From: Chitinophaga ginsengisoli
GTDB lineage: Bacteria > Bacteroidota > Bacteroidia > Chitinophagales > Chitinophagaceae
Length of the DNA: 64,000 nt
NCBI RefSeq assembly: GCF_003014595.1
Contig: NZ_PYGK01000022.1
Location: 1 to 64,000 of the forward strand
Reading direction: 5' to 3'
How positions within the stretch are numbered: the stretch's first letter is position 1; each line of letters starts with the position of its first letter. Shown here one piece after another: positions 51,220 to 60,964 of this stretch. Position numbers and translations under genes: made by a program. A model generated the notes under the pieces. The model saw nothing but the letters and a program-made list of their open reading frames with translations, was not told the origin of the DNA and did not search any database.

Positions 51220-53403
51220 TTATTCCGGCAGGGCAAAAGCCACATATGTATCGCCCGATGGACTGCCTATTTTCCCTCCCCCACAGGCAATAACCACATA
51301 TTGCCGACCATTTAGGGAATAAACAGCCGGGGTGGCATACCCTGCTGCCGGCAACTGCCCTTCCCATAACTGACGACCCGTCTTTTTGTCGAAAGCCCTG
51401 ATCTTTTCGTCTTGCGTGGAAGCTACGAATATCAGCCCGCCTTTGGTAACGACAGGACCACCATACACCTGTGTCCCTGTTGGAGGTATTCCCCTCTTTT
51501 TAAGGGCTTCAAACTCGCCCAGAGGTACTTTCCATAACAGCTTACCGGAATTCAGGTCTACGGCATTTAAAGTGCCCCAGGGTGGCTTTATGCCTGGATA
51601 CCCATCCTTATCCAGGAAACGAACGTAACCCGTCATGGTATAGGGCACCTCATCGAGAATGCTTTTCTTTCCTGAGGTATTAGCGCTTGTACGGGCGCCC
51701 GGTTCTTCTTTACCGGCGGTTGCTGTGTGTAACAGGAAATCAATCAGTGCTGCCCTTTCCTCATCCGGGATCTGTTTAAACGATGGCATCATATTCCTCC
51801 CGCTTGTTATTATTTTCCCAATCTGATCTGCCTGATATTTCCTGCCAATATTCACCAGGGAAGGATAGGAGGTCCCATTCCCTTTCAGTTCGGGACCATG
51901 ACAACTGATACAGTATTTATTATAGGTGTTGTGCCCGGTAGCGGCACTACTTTTGCCAGCTTTAGGTACGTCGATCATGGTCAGTGACCAGGGCAATTCG
52001 CTACTGTTCACGTACAGGGCCTGCGTTTCCGGATCAACAGCAGCACCACCCCATTCTCCACCGCCGTCAAAACCGGGGAATATCCAGCTGCTTTCTTTTG
52101 AGGGTGGCGTAAACATGGTGGTGTACTTTACTTTCCGGAACTTCTCCAGCATCTCCTGGTGTACTTCGGGGCTCAGGTCAGTCAGGTCTTCCTCACCAAA
52201 CTGCTGCCGGGCAAAAGGCTCCGGTAATACAGGAATCGGCTGTGTAGGCCAGGGGGCTTCCCCTGGCAGCGCTTCCTGGGGAACAGCTTTTTCTTCTATC
52301 GGGAAGATGGGCTTACCATTCGTTCTGTCAAACAGGAATATATAACCATGCTTTGTGATCTGTGCTACCGCGTCAATTGTCTTTCCGTCTTTATGCAGGG
52401 TGACCAGGTTCGGATTGGCCGCCAGGTCGCGGTCCCAGAGATCGTGGTGCACCACCTGGTAATGCCATAAATATTTCCCGGTGGCAGCATCCAGGGCTAT
52501 CAGTGAATTGGCGAACAGGTTCGTGCCTTTGCGGAAACCACCGTAAAAATCACCACCTACACTGCCTGTAGGTACATATACGATCCCTCTTTGTTCATCC
52601 AGCGACATGCCCGCCCAGCTATTGGCTCCCCCTAATTTCTTCCAGGCATCCTTGTCAGGCCAGGTATCATACCCCGTCTCCCCGGGATGAGGAATGGTGT
52701 GGAAGATCCAGCGGCGCTCACCGGTATGTACATCAAAAGCACGGATATGCCCGGGAGCCGCATCCGCCGATTCAGCTACCCTGACACCGACGATCAGCAG
52801 GTCTTTGTAAATAATACCAGGCGTATTACCCGATACATAGGCGTCTCCGTCAGTCATTCTATCGAGCCCGGCTGCCAGGTCAATATACCCTCCTTTCCCA
52901 AAACTCCTGACAGGCTTTCCGTCCAGGGCATTAATAGCATAAGTACGGTTACCCGCATTGTAAAAGATCCGCTTATCCTTTCCATCTTCACGCTGCCAAT
53001 ATACCACGCCGCGGCTGACCTTCATCAGGACAGCGGGATCATTCTTAGCAGCAGTGTCTTCAGAAGCAGGATCGAACAACCAGTGTTGCTGTCCGGTAGC
53101 TGCGTCCAGGGCAAAAAGTTTTAAGCGGGGAGAAAGACCGTATAAAATACCATCCACCATCACAGGATTACACTGATTCTGTGAACGGCCGGCAGTATCC
53201 TTGTCGTGCGTGCTATATGTCCAGGCTATCTGTAGCCGGGATACATTATTCGGATTGATCTGGGTATTGGCAGAGTAGCGGATGCCATCTTTGGAGCCGG
53301 CATAGGTTGCCCAGCTATTATAATCATTTGTGGCAGCAGGATTTTTACAGGACGCTAATAACAATAACGTGGACAATGATACTAACCAAACAATGTTTGT
53401 CAT
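51220..53403 (-). CDS. PQQ-dependent dehydrogenase with inserted cytochrome c domain, lipoprotein
   Basis: The 727-residue protein has a lipobox Cys at residue 19 (LLLASCKN). It is an eight-bladed quinoprotein propeller with tryptophan-docking repeats (ALDAATGQQHWLFDP, ALDAATGKYLWHYQ, FDKKTGRQLWEGQL). A cytochrome c domain with haem motif CISCHGPELKGNG and a Met in NMMPSFKQI is inserted near residues 490-565, before the last two blades. This is the architecture of membrane-linked glucose- or polyol-type quinoprotein dehydrogenases in Bacteroidota. It acts in the periplasm and passes electrons to haem. No PQQ synthesis genes are in the window. Confidence 0.92.
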   Translation of the reverse strand: MTNIVWLVSLSTLLLLASCKNPAATNDYNSWATYAGSKDGIRYSANTQINPNNVSRLQIAWTYSTHDKDTAGRSQNQCNPVMVDGILYGLSPRLKLFALDAATGQQHWLFDPASEDTAAKNDPAVLMKVSRGVVYWQREDGKDKRIFYNAGNRTYAINALDGKPVRSFGKGGYIDLAAGLDRMTDGDAYVSGNTPGIIYKDLLIVGVRVAESADAAPGHIRAFDVHTGERRWIFHTIPHPGETGYDTWPDKDAWKKLGGANSWAGMSLDEQRGIVYVPTGSVGGDFYGGFRKGTNLFANSLIALDAATGKYLWHYQVVHHDLWDRDLAANPNLVTLHKDGKTIDAVAQITKHGYIFLFDRTNGKPIFPIEEKAVPQEALPGEAPWPTQPIPVLPEPFARQQFGEEDLTDLSPEVHQEMLEKFRKVKYTTMFTPPSKESSWIFPGFDGGGEWGGAAVDPETQALYVNSSELPWSLTMIDVPKAGKSSAATGHNTYNKYCISCHGPELKGNGTSYPSLVNIGRKYQADQIGKIITSGRNMMPSFKQIPDEERAALIDFLLHTATAGKEEPGARTSANTSGKKSILDEVPYTMTGYVRFLDKDGYPGIKPPWGTLNAVDLNSGKLLWKVPLGEFEALKKRGIPPTGTQVYGGPVVTKGGLIFVASTQDEKIRAFDKKTGRQLWEGQLPAAGYATPAVYSLNGRQYVVIACGGGKIGSPSGDTYVAFALPE

Positions 53404-53531
53404 TCAACAACTGGTTTATGTATCTCCCAAGATAATAAAACGGGTTGTTCTCTTTTTTACAATTTTACTTTCACGGGGTATACTTTCTTTGCTGTTAGTA
53501 AACGGGGGAATAAATACCGCCATTCTAAACT

Positions 53532-53565
53532 AAGGGGCAACCGGCTTCAATGCCAGCTGCCCCTT
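53532..53565. terminator. hairpin next to the epimerase gene end
   Basis: AAGGGGCA pairs with TGCCCCTT, with inner GGC/GCC pairing. Confidence 0.7.
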
Positions 53566-53572
53566 CCCCAAT

Positions 53573-54553
53573 TTATACCGGATAAGGACCATCTTCGAAT
53601 GCTTCTGCATGATAGCCCTTGGATCCTACGGTTTTAGTGAGCGGACTACGTAATTCTTCTCCGGCCTTCAGGCGTTCAATCACATACCTGAAATCATACA
53701 CCGGTTGCCAGCCTAACTCTCTCCGCGCTTTTTCATTCACATATATCCTGTCGATTCCCTGGAACATTTGCCAGCCGCGACGCTCATACTCTTCCACATA
53801 CTCCGGAACAAGCCCCTGTACTACCCACAATGCATTATTCCGGAGATAGGTGGCATGCCCGCGCATAAAAGGAGTAGTAGCGCTGATGATGTATTTACCA
53901 AAGCCGATCTCCTTTGCCCGTTTAGCGGCCAATATATGTGCATTCACAGCATCTTCCAGCTCTACACGACGGAACAGGAATTCATTTGCCTTCAGATTCT
54001 CATCCACATAGGCGTTTCTTGCTTTGCGGTTATCATCTTCTTCCGGGAAAAAGCGGGAAGTTCTGAGCACAATACAAGGCAGACCATGGTTCCTGAAAAA
54101 CAGCTGGCACAGATCTTCCGCCGCGGCTTTTGTAACACCATAAATATTCTTGGGTACAGGTATCACATCTTCTGTGATCCATGCCGCCGGCGATCCTGCT
54201 TTGGGTTCCAGCGCATCTCCGAAAACGCTGGTGGTACTGGTGAAGATAAAAGCGCCTACACCTGCGGCAACAGATTCCTGCAGCAGGTTCAGTGTGCCGG
54301 TAATGTTGGTATCAACAAACTCCTGCATGCTATGCGTAGCCACATGTGGTTTATGTAATGTGGCGGTATGAAATACGGCCTCCACACCATCAAGACAACT
54401 TTTTACAAAGTCTCTGTCTGTGATAGAACCTACATGTGTTGTAAACGAAGAGGCAAGTATATCTATGCCAATCACTTCATAACGCTGTGCCTTCAGTATA
54501 CGGGCCAGCCCTTCACCAAGATGTCCGGCGCTTCCGGTAACTAAAACTTTCAT
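53573..54553 (-). CDS. NAD-dependent epimerase/dehydratase family protein
   Basis: The 326-residue extended SDR starts MKVLVTGSAGHLGEGLARIL with the GxxGxxG nucleotide loop, has FTSTTSVFG, the YGVTKAAAE active-site Tyr and Lys, and a variable C-terminal substrate domain. The substrate is likely a nucleotide sugar or small aldehyde. It is divergent from the Crp/Fnr gene and shares the palindrome at 54615. Confidence 0.9.
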   Translation of the reverse strand: MKVLVTGSAGHLGEGLARILKAQRYEVIGIDILASSFTTHVGSITDRDFVKSCLDGVEAVFHTATLHKPHVATHSMQEFVDTNITGTLNLLQESVAAGVGAFIFTSTTSVFGDALEPKAGSPAAWITEDVIPVPKNIYGVTKAAAEDLCQLFFRNHGLPCIVLRTSRFFPEEDDNRKARNAYVDENLKANEFLFRRVELEDAVNAHILAAKRAKEIGFGKYIISATTPFMRGHATYLRNNALWVVQGLVPEYVEEYERRGWQMFQGIDRIYVNEKARRELGWQPVYDFRYVIERLKAGEELRSPLTKTVGSKGYHAEAFEDGPYPV

Positions 54554-54614
54554 ATGTTAGAGGTATCTTAATGTTCTGTCACCCCGAAGGTAAGGGGTGT
54601 TAACTCAAATTTCG

Positions 54615-54628
54615 GGACATTTGTCCCA
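54615..54628. promoter_or_regulatory. Crp/Fnr-type palindrome between epimerase and regulator genes
   Basis: GGGACATTTGTCCC: perfect 6-base arms with spacer TT. It overlaps a GACATTTG -7-like box of the regulator gene, so binding would affect its promoter directly. Confidence 0.6.
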
Positions 54629-54637
54629 CTTACAGGT

Positions 54638-55213
54638 ATGATCACAACAAATCTGCAACTGCGGAATTTAATGGAAGAGCTGACAGGCAACGATAGCACC
54701 AGCAGTGCTATCACACTGCGAACCCTTCAGCCTAAACAGAGACTGATTGTACAGGATCAGGCGCTTCAGAGTGTATATATTATCAGGTCCGGTGTAACCA
54801 AGTGTTTTATTACAGAAAACAATGAGAAAGATTATATCCTGGCTTTCCTGGGAGAAGGTGAAATCCTTGGGGAGGTTGAAGCGATCAGGCATACCAGGGC
54901 AACATGTACGATAGAGGCCATCACGCCAACGACTGTTTATACCATCAGCAGCACACAGTTTCATCATTTTTTCAAAACGCTGCCTGCCTTTAGCAGCGTG
55001 GTGCTGGAACTGATAGCTACCCGGCTGGCCCGGATCTCTGAGAAAGCAGCAAGGCAACAACTGTATACCTTATCAGAAACGTTGCCACAACTGCTGTCTG
55101 CATTGGAATCCCAGCAGATCACCTTTACCAAACAGGACCTTGCCGAATACCTGGGCATTTCCGTCAGAAGCCTGAACAGGTTACTGAAAGATGCCGGTGA
55201 TACTACTGTTTGA
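54638..55213 (+). CDS. Crp/Fnr-family transcriptional regulator
   Basis: The 191-residue protein has the cyclic-nucleotide-binding-like fold (PKQRLIVQDQALQSVYIIRS, GEGEILGEVEAIRHTRATCT) and a C-terminal helix-turn-helix (FTKQDLAEYLGISVRSLNRL). No iron-sulfur cysteines are seen. The divergent epimerase gene is a probable target. It overlaps the convergent multihaem gene by 11 bp. Confidence 0.88.
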   Translation: MITTNLQLRNLMEELTGNDSTSSAITLRTLQPKQRLIVQDQALQSVYIIRSGVTKCFITENNEKDYILAFLGEGEILGEVEAIRHTRATCTIEAITPTTVYTISSTQFHHFFKTLPAFSSVVLELIATRLARISEKAARQQLYTLSETLPQLLSALESQQITFTKQDLAEYLGISVRSLNRLLKDAGDTTV

Positions 55214-56429
55214 GCGTCGCCATAAATTTCCTGGTTTCTTCCCTGTAGATAGCAATCAGGTGTGTACGCATGGAATCGGGCGTAGGACTGGTTTGTCCGT
55301 TCGTCAGCATAGTGATGCTCCGGGAAGCTAATGCCGGCATATGACAGTCAATACAATTCTTCGAAAGCATCGCTGCCGGCAGCGCAGTCATTTTACAGAA
55401 AGTGTGATCTTCTGTTTTATGACAATTCATACAGCGTTGGGAAAAGGCCTGTAACTGGTCTCTTTCATTACTATGCGGATTATGACAGGAAGAACAGTTC
55501 ATCTCCTCGCTTTTTATAAAACACTTACTGGCAGTAAATAACTGGTATTGCTTCCCGTGTACGTCCATCTCTGCGGTCTTCTCCGGACGGGTGAAATCGG
55601 GGAAGAAATAATCCGATAGATTGTCTCCCGGCTTGAAATCAAACGCAGACCTTTGCGGGGTACCCAGTCCGGAATGGCAAAGTGCACACATATCCAGCTT
55701 CTGCTGATTCTTTAGAGCACCGATCTTCGTAATGTGCATAGCATTTTTTTCCTGCGGATGATCTTTGTGAAAAGCTACATGTTCCGCCGCAGGACCATGG
55801 CATCGTTCACAATCAATACCATACACCAGCTGATTCTTCTCAAACTCCTCAGACAACTGCAGGCCCTCCATACTGACATTCTTAATACCCACGGCAGAGC
55901 TATGACAACCGAAACAGGTACCAGGTATCATCCTGTCAAATTTGGGATAGGAAGGCGGGAAACCGGGACTATTGGCCCAGCTATGCGCGGAGATAAAATA
56001 AGACAGTGGTAGCTGGAAATACTTCCCGTTTTGCCAGGAGAGGAAGGTCTGTGCCTTTCTGCCTGATCCTATACTGATATCAAACCGGTGTAGCTCCTCT
56101 AAAGTGCTGTCCGATAAGGCCACCTGGAAGAGACCACTATCCCTGGCCTCCATTATGACCTTCGTTCCATTGCTGTAGGAAAAGACGTTATGAGGACTTA
56201 CAAAACTGCCCTTAACAGATGCCCGAGAGGCCGGGCTGGAAGTTTTATAATGCCCGGTAGTTACATAGCTATCGTAGATATTCTTATGACAGCTGATACA
56301 GGCTGCCGATCCTGCAAATTGCCTGCCTCGCAGATCCTCTTCTTCCTTAGACCGCTTACCGACACATTGTGAAAAGATGATAATACAGGAAATGATCAGC
56401 AGGGATATACATAGCAGTCGTTTGTTCAT
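55203..56429 (-). CDS. seven-haem c-type cytochrome lipoprotein
   Basis: The 408-residue protein has a lipobox Cys at residue 22 (IIFSQCVGK) and seven CxxCH motifs: CISCH, CFGCH, CERCH, CALCH, CSSCH, CMNCH and CIDCH. Their spread over the chain and extra His suggest bis-His haems as in octahaem and pentahaem nitrite/hydroxylamine enzymes and in electron carriers. No CxxCK active-site motif is present, so it is more likely a carrier than a nitrite reductase. It is monocistronic, about 39 bp from the divergent VOC gene. Confidence 0.9.
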   Translation of the reverse strand: MNKRLLCISLLIISCIIIFSQCVGKRSKEEEDLRGRQFAGSAACISCHKNIYDSYVTTGHYKTSSPASRASVKGSFVSPHNVFSYSNGTKVIMEARDSGLFQVALSDSTLEELHRFDISIGSGRKAQTFLSWQNGKYFQLPLSYFISAHSWANSPGFPPSYPKFDRMIPGTCFGCHSSAVGIKNVSMEGLQLSEEFEKNQLVYGIDCERCHGPAAEHVAFHKDHPQEKNAMHITKIGALKNQQKLDMCALCHSGLGTPQRSAFDFKPGDNLSDYFFPDFTRPEKTAEMDVHGKQYQLFTASKCFIKSEEMNCSSCHNPHSNERDQLQAFSQRCMNCHKTEDHTFCKMTALPAAMLSKNCIDCHMPALASRSITMLTNGQTSPTPDSMRTHLIAIYREETRKFMATLKQ

Positions 56430-56467
56430 AACGTTGGAATAATGGCCTCAAGATATATATTTATAGT

Positions 56468-56863
56468 ATGAAACAAAAGATCGCCCATATCACCCTTGTC
56501 GTTGACAACTACGACGATGCTATCCGGTTCTATACCGAAAAGCTCCATTTTACCCTTGTGGAAGACACCCCGCTGGGCGATGGCAAACGATGGGTGCTGA
56601 TAGCCCCGCCAGGATCGGAGGGAAGCTGCCTGTTGTTAGCCGAGGCAGTTGGTGAAGAACAGAAAAGCAGGGTAGGCAATCAGACAGGAGGAAGAGTATT
56701 CCTGTTTCTTTATACAGACGATTTTGAAAGAGACTTCCGGAACCTGCTGAATAAAGGGGTAAAGATTGTAAGACAACCCCTTGAACAACCTTATGGAATA
56801 GTAGCTGTTTTTGAAGATCTGTATGGCAATATGTGGGATCTGATACAGCCTGCCAGACAATAA
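56468..56863 (+). CDS. VOC-family (glyoxalase-like) protein
   Basis: The 131-residue protein has HITLVVDNYDDAIRFYTEKL at the start and YGIVAVFEDLYGNMWDLIQP at the end, the standard two-unit VOC fold with His6 and a C-terminal acidic ligand position (Asp rather than the common Glu). The substrate is unknown. It is the fourth VOC protein in the window. Confidence 0.85.
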   Translation: MKQKIAHITLVVDNYDDAIRFYTEKLHFTLVEDTPLGDGKRWVLIAPPGSEGSCLLLAEAVGEEQKSRVGNQTGGRVFLFLYTDDFERDFRNLLNKGVKIVRQPLEQPYGIVAVFEDLYGNMWDLIQPARQ

Positions 56864-56942
56864 TAAATCTTTTGTTAAAACGCACAGGGGCAACATTTAC
56901 CATTGCTTTTTTCTCTAACTTCAATATACTTTCCCCTGTTAT

Positions 56943-58091
56943 ATGCCTTACCATAAAGCGCTGCTACTACTGCTGCTCCCCTTGTACTTTTCATGTAATA
57001 CCCGTACATCAAAAGCAGAACATTCATTTTACTATTGGAAATCAAGCTATGACTGGGGGACCGATTGGGACCATGACAAGCCACAATGGCCGGATAGTAT
57101 GAAAAAGGTCCTCGGCGTACAACACTTTTACCTGCATTACTTTGATGTTGATTGGAGTGAGAATCTATCTATGCCCGTTCCGGAAGCGGAATTCAACATT
57201 TATAGCGATATCGATAAGCTGCTGAAAGATTGCAACTACACACCTGTCGTTTTTATTACCAACCGTACTTTTGAACACATGCCCGACAGCTCCTGTGAAT
57301 GGCTGGCCAAACGCGTAGCAGCCAAGATCAATGCTTTCTCAGATAAGATTGAAGCATACATCATTTACAGCAAGACGCTGCATATCTATAGTCGGTTGCC
57401 GTCTCCTACATACCTGCAGCGGGATTCCATTCAAAAGGTAATCACCGCAGCCAGAAAAGGGTTTATCACTGAAATCCAGATAGATTGCGATTGGACAGCC
57501 AACACCAGGGATAAGTATTTTCATTTCCTGAAAGCACTTAGACTACATTATCCTGATAAGGTGCTTTCTGCCACTATCCGGCTATATCCTTATAAATATC
57601 CTAAAAAGATGGGTGTTCCACCGGTAGACCGGGGTATGCTGATGTGCTATAACCTGGGCAATATTAAAGATGCCAATACAAACAATTCCGTTTTTGATTT
57701 AAAGACGCTGCAGCAATACTTTAATGGCCCTTCTTATCCCCTGCAACTGGATATAGCCTTTCCGGTGTTTGGATGGTATGCCTGGTTCAGAGGGAATGAA
57801 TTTAAAGGCATTGTTCATGATGAGCCCTCACTTATGGATGACACCATTACATTTACCCGACTGGATACTCATCGTTACCGGGTAATGACAGATACTGTGC
57901 AGGGCAACTATTATTACCGATCGGGCGACATATTACGCAGGGAATATCCCGACTCCAATATGCTCAGTAAGGCTATTGAACTTGTAAAGGAAAAAGTGCC
58001 CAACTACCATCGCATTGCATTCTATCACTGGAATCAGTCTTCAATAGAGACATATGAAAAAGTTATTCAAAAGACTTTTGCTACTCGTTAA
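56943..58091 (+). CDS. lipoprotein of unknown function with a TIM-barrel-like pattern
   Basis: The 382-residue protein has a lipobox Cys at residue 18 (LYFSCNT). Blocks such as GVQHFYLHYFDVDW, VVFITNRTFEH, EIQIDCDWT, RDKYFHFLKALR and QLDIAFPVFGWYAWF follow the alternation of strands and helices seen in glycoside-hydrolase-like barrels, with acidic residues at strand ends. I do not recognise the family. The last 38 bp overlap the next gene, showing a fixed pair. Confidence 0.7.
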   Translation: MPYHKALLLLLLPLYFSCNTRTSKAEHSFYYWKSSYDWGTDWDHDKPQWPDSMKKVLGVQHFYLHYFDVDWSENLSMPVPEAEFNIYSDIDKLLKDCNYTPVVFITNRTFEHMPDSSCEWLAKRVAAKINAFSDKIEAYIIYSKTLHIYSRLPSPTYLQRDSIQKVITAARKGFITEIQIDCDWTANTRDKYFHFLKALRLHYPDKVLSATIRLYPYKYPKKMGVPPVDRGMLMCYNLGNIKDANTNNSVFDLKTLQQYFNGPSYPLQLDIAFPVFGWYAWFRGNEFKGIVHDEPSLMDDTITFTRLDTHRYRVMTDTVQGNYYYRSGDILRREYPDSNMLSKAIELVKEKVPNYHRIAFYHWNQSSIETYEKVIQKTFATR

Positions 58092-60543
58092 CACGTTATT
58101 GTTATTAGTCTTTCCATATATGAACACCCGGAGCTGCGGTCCGGAACTTTCTCCTGCAGATATGCGCTTTGCATTATTTCAGCCAGACCTCTCAGGACGT
58201 AATAATCTGGCGCCTTTGTATTATCGCATGCCAGAAAACGGGTACTTTATTTCTGATCCACAAAAAACAGATTACTTCCGCAACTGCCGGGAATGGCAAA
58301 AAATGACAGGGAAGGCTGTCACATTGAAGGACATCTACACGATACAGTATGATGTATTTCCGGATGATTTTCTGTATGCCTATCGTCATGCTGATTGGAA
58401 ACAACTGGAAGATAATTCATTTGTGCAGTGGTTACGGAAGCCGGCGCATAAAAAGGAGCTGGACTATATGGCCTTTGCCAAACAGGTAGAGTTCAGCCAG
58501 CTTGGCAACCCTGATCCCTGGCGGATTGGCTCCCTTCCCGAAAACACGGCCCCACTCATCAATACGGCAGTTCGTAATTGCGATAGCATCAAATCTCTCT
58601 TTCTGCAGCAACGCTATGCCTTCCAGCTTGTAAAGCTGTATTTCTATAACAGGAAAAATGATACCACTGCCATTCGCCGTTTGATCAGTTGTTATGATAC
58701 TTATCTGAAAAACAATTCAAGTATAGTATCAGATTGGGCCCTGTACTATTATGGGTTTATACAGCGAGATCCCAACCTGTACCTGAAATATATGCTGGAA
58801 AGCTTTGACAGGTGTGAGGAGAAAAAAGGGCCTGTGTTTGGCGATGTGACCCGGCGGCAGCTGGATGAATTTTCAGCTGCAACATCAGATAGACATACTG
58901 TGGCACTTGTTCATGTATTAAAGGCATTGAAACAACCCGGCAGATCATTGCCAACATTACAGCAATTGTACAGTATTGAACCCAACTGCTCATACCTGCC
59001 TTTGCTGATATGCAGGGAGGTCAATAAACTGGAAGACTGGATATCCACTCCTGAAATACTCGGCTTCAATTCATCTGTAAGAGAAAATCTCTTTTTTGCA
59101 TCAAGGAACTACGAAACCAATTCGGATGATCATAAGCCCGATACTGGCTATGCATACTATGCAGCCAAAAATATGGCAAGCGACCGGCAATATCTACGCG
59201 CTTTCACAGGCTTCCTTACCGGTATGCTGGAAAAGAAAAGTATTAACGAAGATATGATCCGCTTAGCGGTTGCACATCTTTATAACATGGATGGACGTTA
59301 TGCTGATGCCACCTATCAACTTGGTAAATTAAGTCCTTTAAAAGACACGCTGTATCAAAGACAAGCCATTGTTGAGAAACTGGTCGCTGCTTTTTATAAT
59401 CAGGATATTACTGATGTCCGTGTAAAACAATACCTGTCCAAGCAGTTCCAGGCGCTTGAACAATTGGGCTATGAACTGAGAGGCGACCAGGCTAATATAG
59501 AGAACTGGAGAAGTGAAAACAAAGATATGCGTGCAGCATTATTGCTGATGCTCAGCCAACGTTATAAGCAGGCAGGAGATATCGTAACAGCAGGACTATT
59601 ATTTCAGAAGGCCAATCTGCCCATAAACGAATATACCGGTGGATATTATGAGGAAGAGAGCCCCGCTGTAAGTTATCCCAGGATCGCTTATTTTGATAAA
59701 TACGGGTCGCCGGATGATGTGGAGAAGCTGATACGATTCAAACATCAATCCCGGAAAACACCATTCGAAAAAATGATTGTACCGGCAGTATGGGCACCGG
59801 ATGATTTCTATCGCGATGTAAAAGGAACATTACTTATTCGTCAGCAACGTTTCAAGGAAGCAGCTATGGAGATGGAAAAAATAGCTGACGATTTCTGGGA
59901 AAAGAACTGGGAGTATAAAGGTTACCTGACACGCATGTATATTGGAAGTCCGGGCATACTTGTGCCAGGTGAAGACCGCCGGAGACATTATCCTATAACA
60001 AGCAAAAAGGCAATACTGAGAGATATCCTGGCATTACAGGATAGCCTGTCACAGGCCAGCACAATGGATGCAAAAGCGCGCTTCCATTATCTGCTGGGGA
60101 ATGCCTATTTCAATATATCCTATTATGGCAGGGAATGGATGATGAGCGCTTACGGACAGTCATACAGAGAAGAATCAGCAGAGACATTTGATAATTACAG
60201 TTGGGCGTGGTTTTCTTTTTACCCAAATGAAAACATTTATAAAAGTGATTATTACCAATGCTCACATGCATTCGACATGTATCAAAAAGCATTACGGTTA
60301 AGCGCCGGCAACAAAGAATTACACGCGAAGATATTGCTGATGCTTAATGTCTGTGATAAATCCAGGTATACATTCTTCACTGAGAAAGCAAAATATCGTA
60401 AAGGTATTGATGACTACTGGCGGAATACGGCGCCCTACAGCTTCCCTTATCTGAAACTATTAAAAGAGAAAGATGCAGATACAAAAGTATATACGGATAG
60501 CTATACTGAATGCCCGGATGTAGCAGCATTTAAAGGGCATTAG
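58054..60543 (+). CDS. large protein of unknown function with helical repeats, paired with the 382-residue lipoprotein
   Basis: The 829-residue protein has an N-terminal hydrophobic segment (residues 5-22) followed by NTRSCGPELSPADMRFALFQ, so it is exported or anchored; Cys28 could be a lipid site but the lipobox is not standard. Much of the rest is helix pairs like TPR repeats (AVAHLYNMDGRYADATYQLG, LIRQQRFKEAAMEMEKIADD, YHLLGNAYFNISYYGREW). I do not recognise the family. It starts inside the previous gene. The two proteins probably act together in the periplasm. Confidence 0.7.
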   Translation: MKKLFKRLLLLVNTLLLLVFPYMNTRSCGPELSPADMRFALFQPDLSGRNNLAPLYYRMPENGYFISDPQKTDYFRNCREWQKMTGKAVTLKDIYTIQYDVFPDDFLYAYRHADWKQLEDNSFVQWLRKPAHKKELDYMAFAKQVEFSQLGNPDPWRIGSLPENTAPLINTAVRNCDSIKSLFLQQRYAFQLVKLYFYNRKNDTTAIRRLISCYDTYLKNNSSIVSDWALYYYGFIQRDPNLYLKYMLESFDRCEEKKGPVFGDVTRRQLDEFSAATSDRHTVALVHVLKALKQPGRSLPTLQQLYSIEPNCSYLPLLICREVNKLEDWISTPEILGFNSSVRENLFFASRNYETNSDDHKPDTGYAYYAAKNMASDRQYLRAFTGFLTGMLEKKSINEDMIRLAVAHLYNMDGRYADATYQLGKLSPLKDTLYQRQAIVEKLVAAFYNQDITDVRVKQYLSKQFQALEQLGYELRGDQANIENWRSENKDMRAALLLMLSQRYKQAGDIVTAGLLFQKANLPINEYTGGYYEEESPAVSYPRIAYFDKYGSPDDVEKLIRFKHQSRKTPFEKMIVPAVWAPDDFYRDVKGTLLIRQQRFKEAAMEMEKIADDFWEKNWEYKGYLTRMYIGSPGILVPGEDRRRHYPITSKKAILRDILALQDSLSQASTMDAKARFHYLLGNAYFNISYYGREWMMSAYGQSYREESAETFDNYSWAWFSFYPNENIYKSDYYQCSHAFDMYQKALRLSAGNKELHAKILLMLNVCDKSRYTFFTEKAKYRKGIDDYWRNTAPYSFPYLKLLKEKDADTKVYTDSYTECPDVAAFKGH

Positions 60544-60964
60544 CGGCATTGCCTGCGGGAAATATTCAAATATTTATACACACCACTCAACTAAATGATT
60601 ACCAAATAGTAACAAAAGGTTTTGCAGTTTATTTCATTACCGTTCTTCCGAATCTTTTTTGCAATTCAGAAAATTGTTATAACCTTTGTATGGTAATTCA
60701 ATTTACAATGGACACTGATTCCTATATGCGTGCTAATAAGCACTTTTTACACTTCACCATTCTTAACACTTCTCCCCCCGGAATTTAGTTTTACGAGCGA
60801 CGGAAAGTTTTTAACAGGGCTTTAGTCTGCACACGTTTTTACTACAGCTACAACTGTAAAAGCAACGCTATGCAGATTGTACGGCTTTGTACAATCTATT
60901 CGCGTATGCATATATATGCGGCCACAACATCCTATTATCTATATCATACAAATACAGCACAATT
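60544..60964. other. 421-bp intergenic region before the flotillin gene
   Basis: An AACCTTTG box at 60673-60680 resembles a -7 element, but it is far from the gene at 60965. The short frames at 60549-60788 and 60887-60964 look non-coding. A long untranslated leader or an unseen small RNA is possible. Confidence 0.35.

Noticed and set aside
53768..54358. 196-residue frame antisense to the epimerase gene
   Set aside because: It lies wholly within a well-supported gene and has no recognisable motif.
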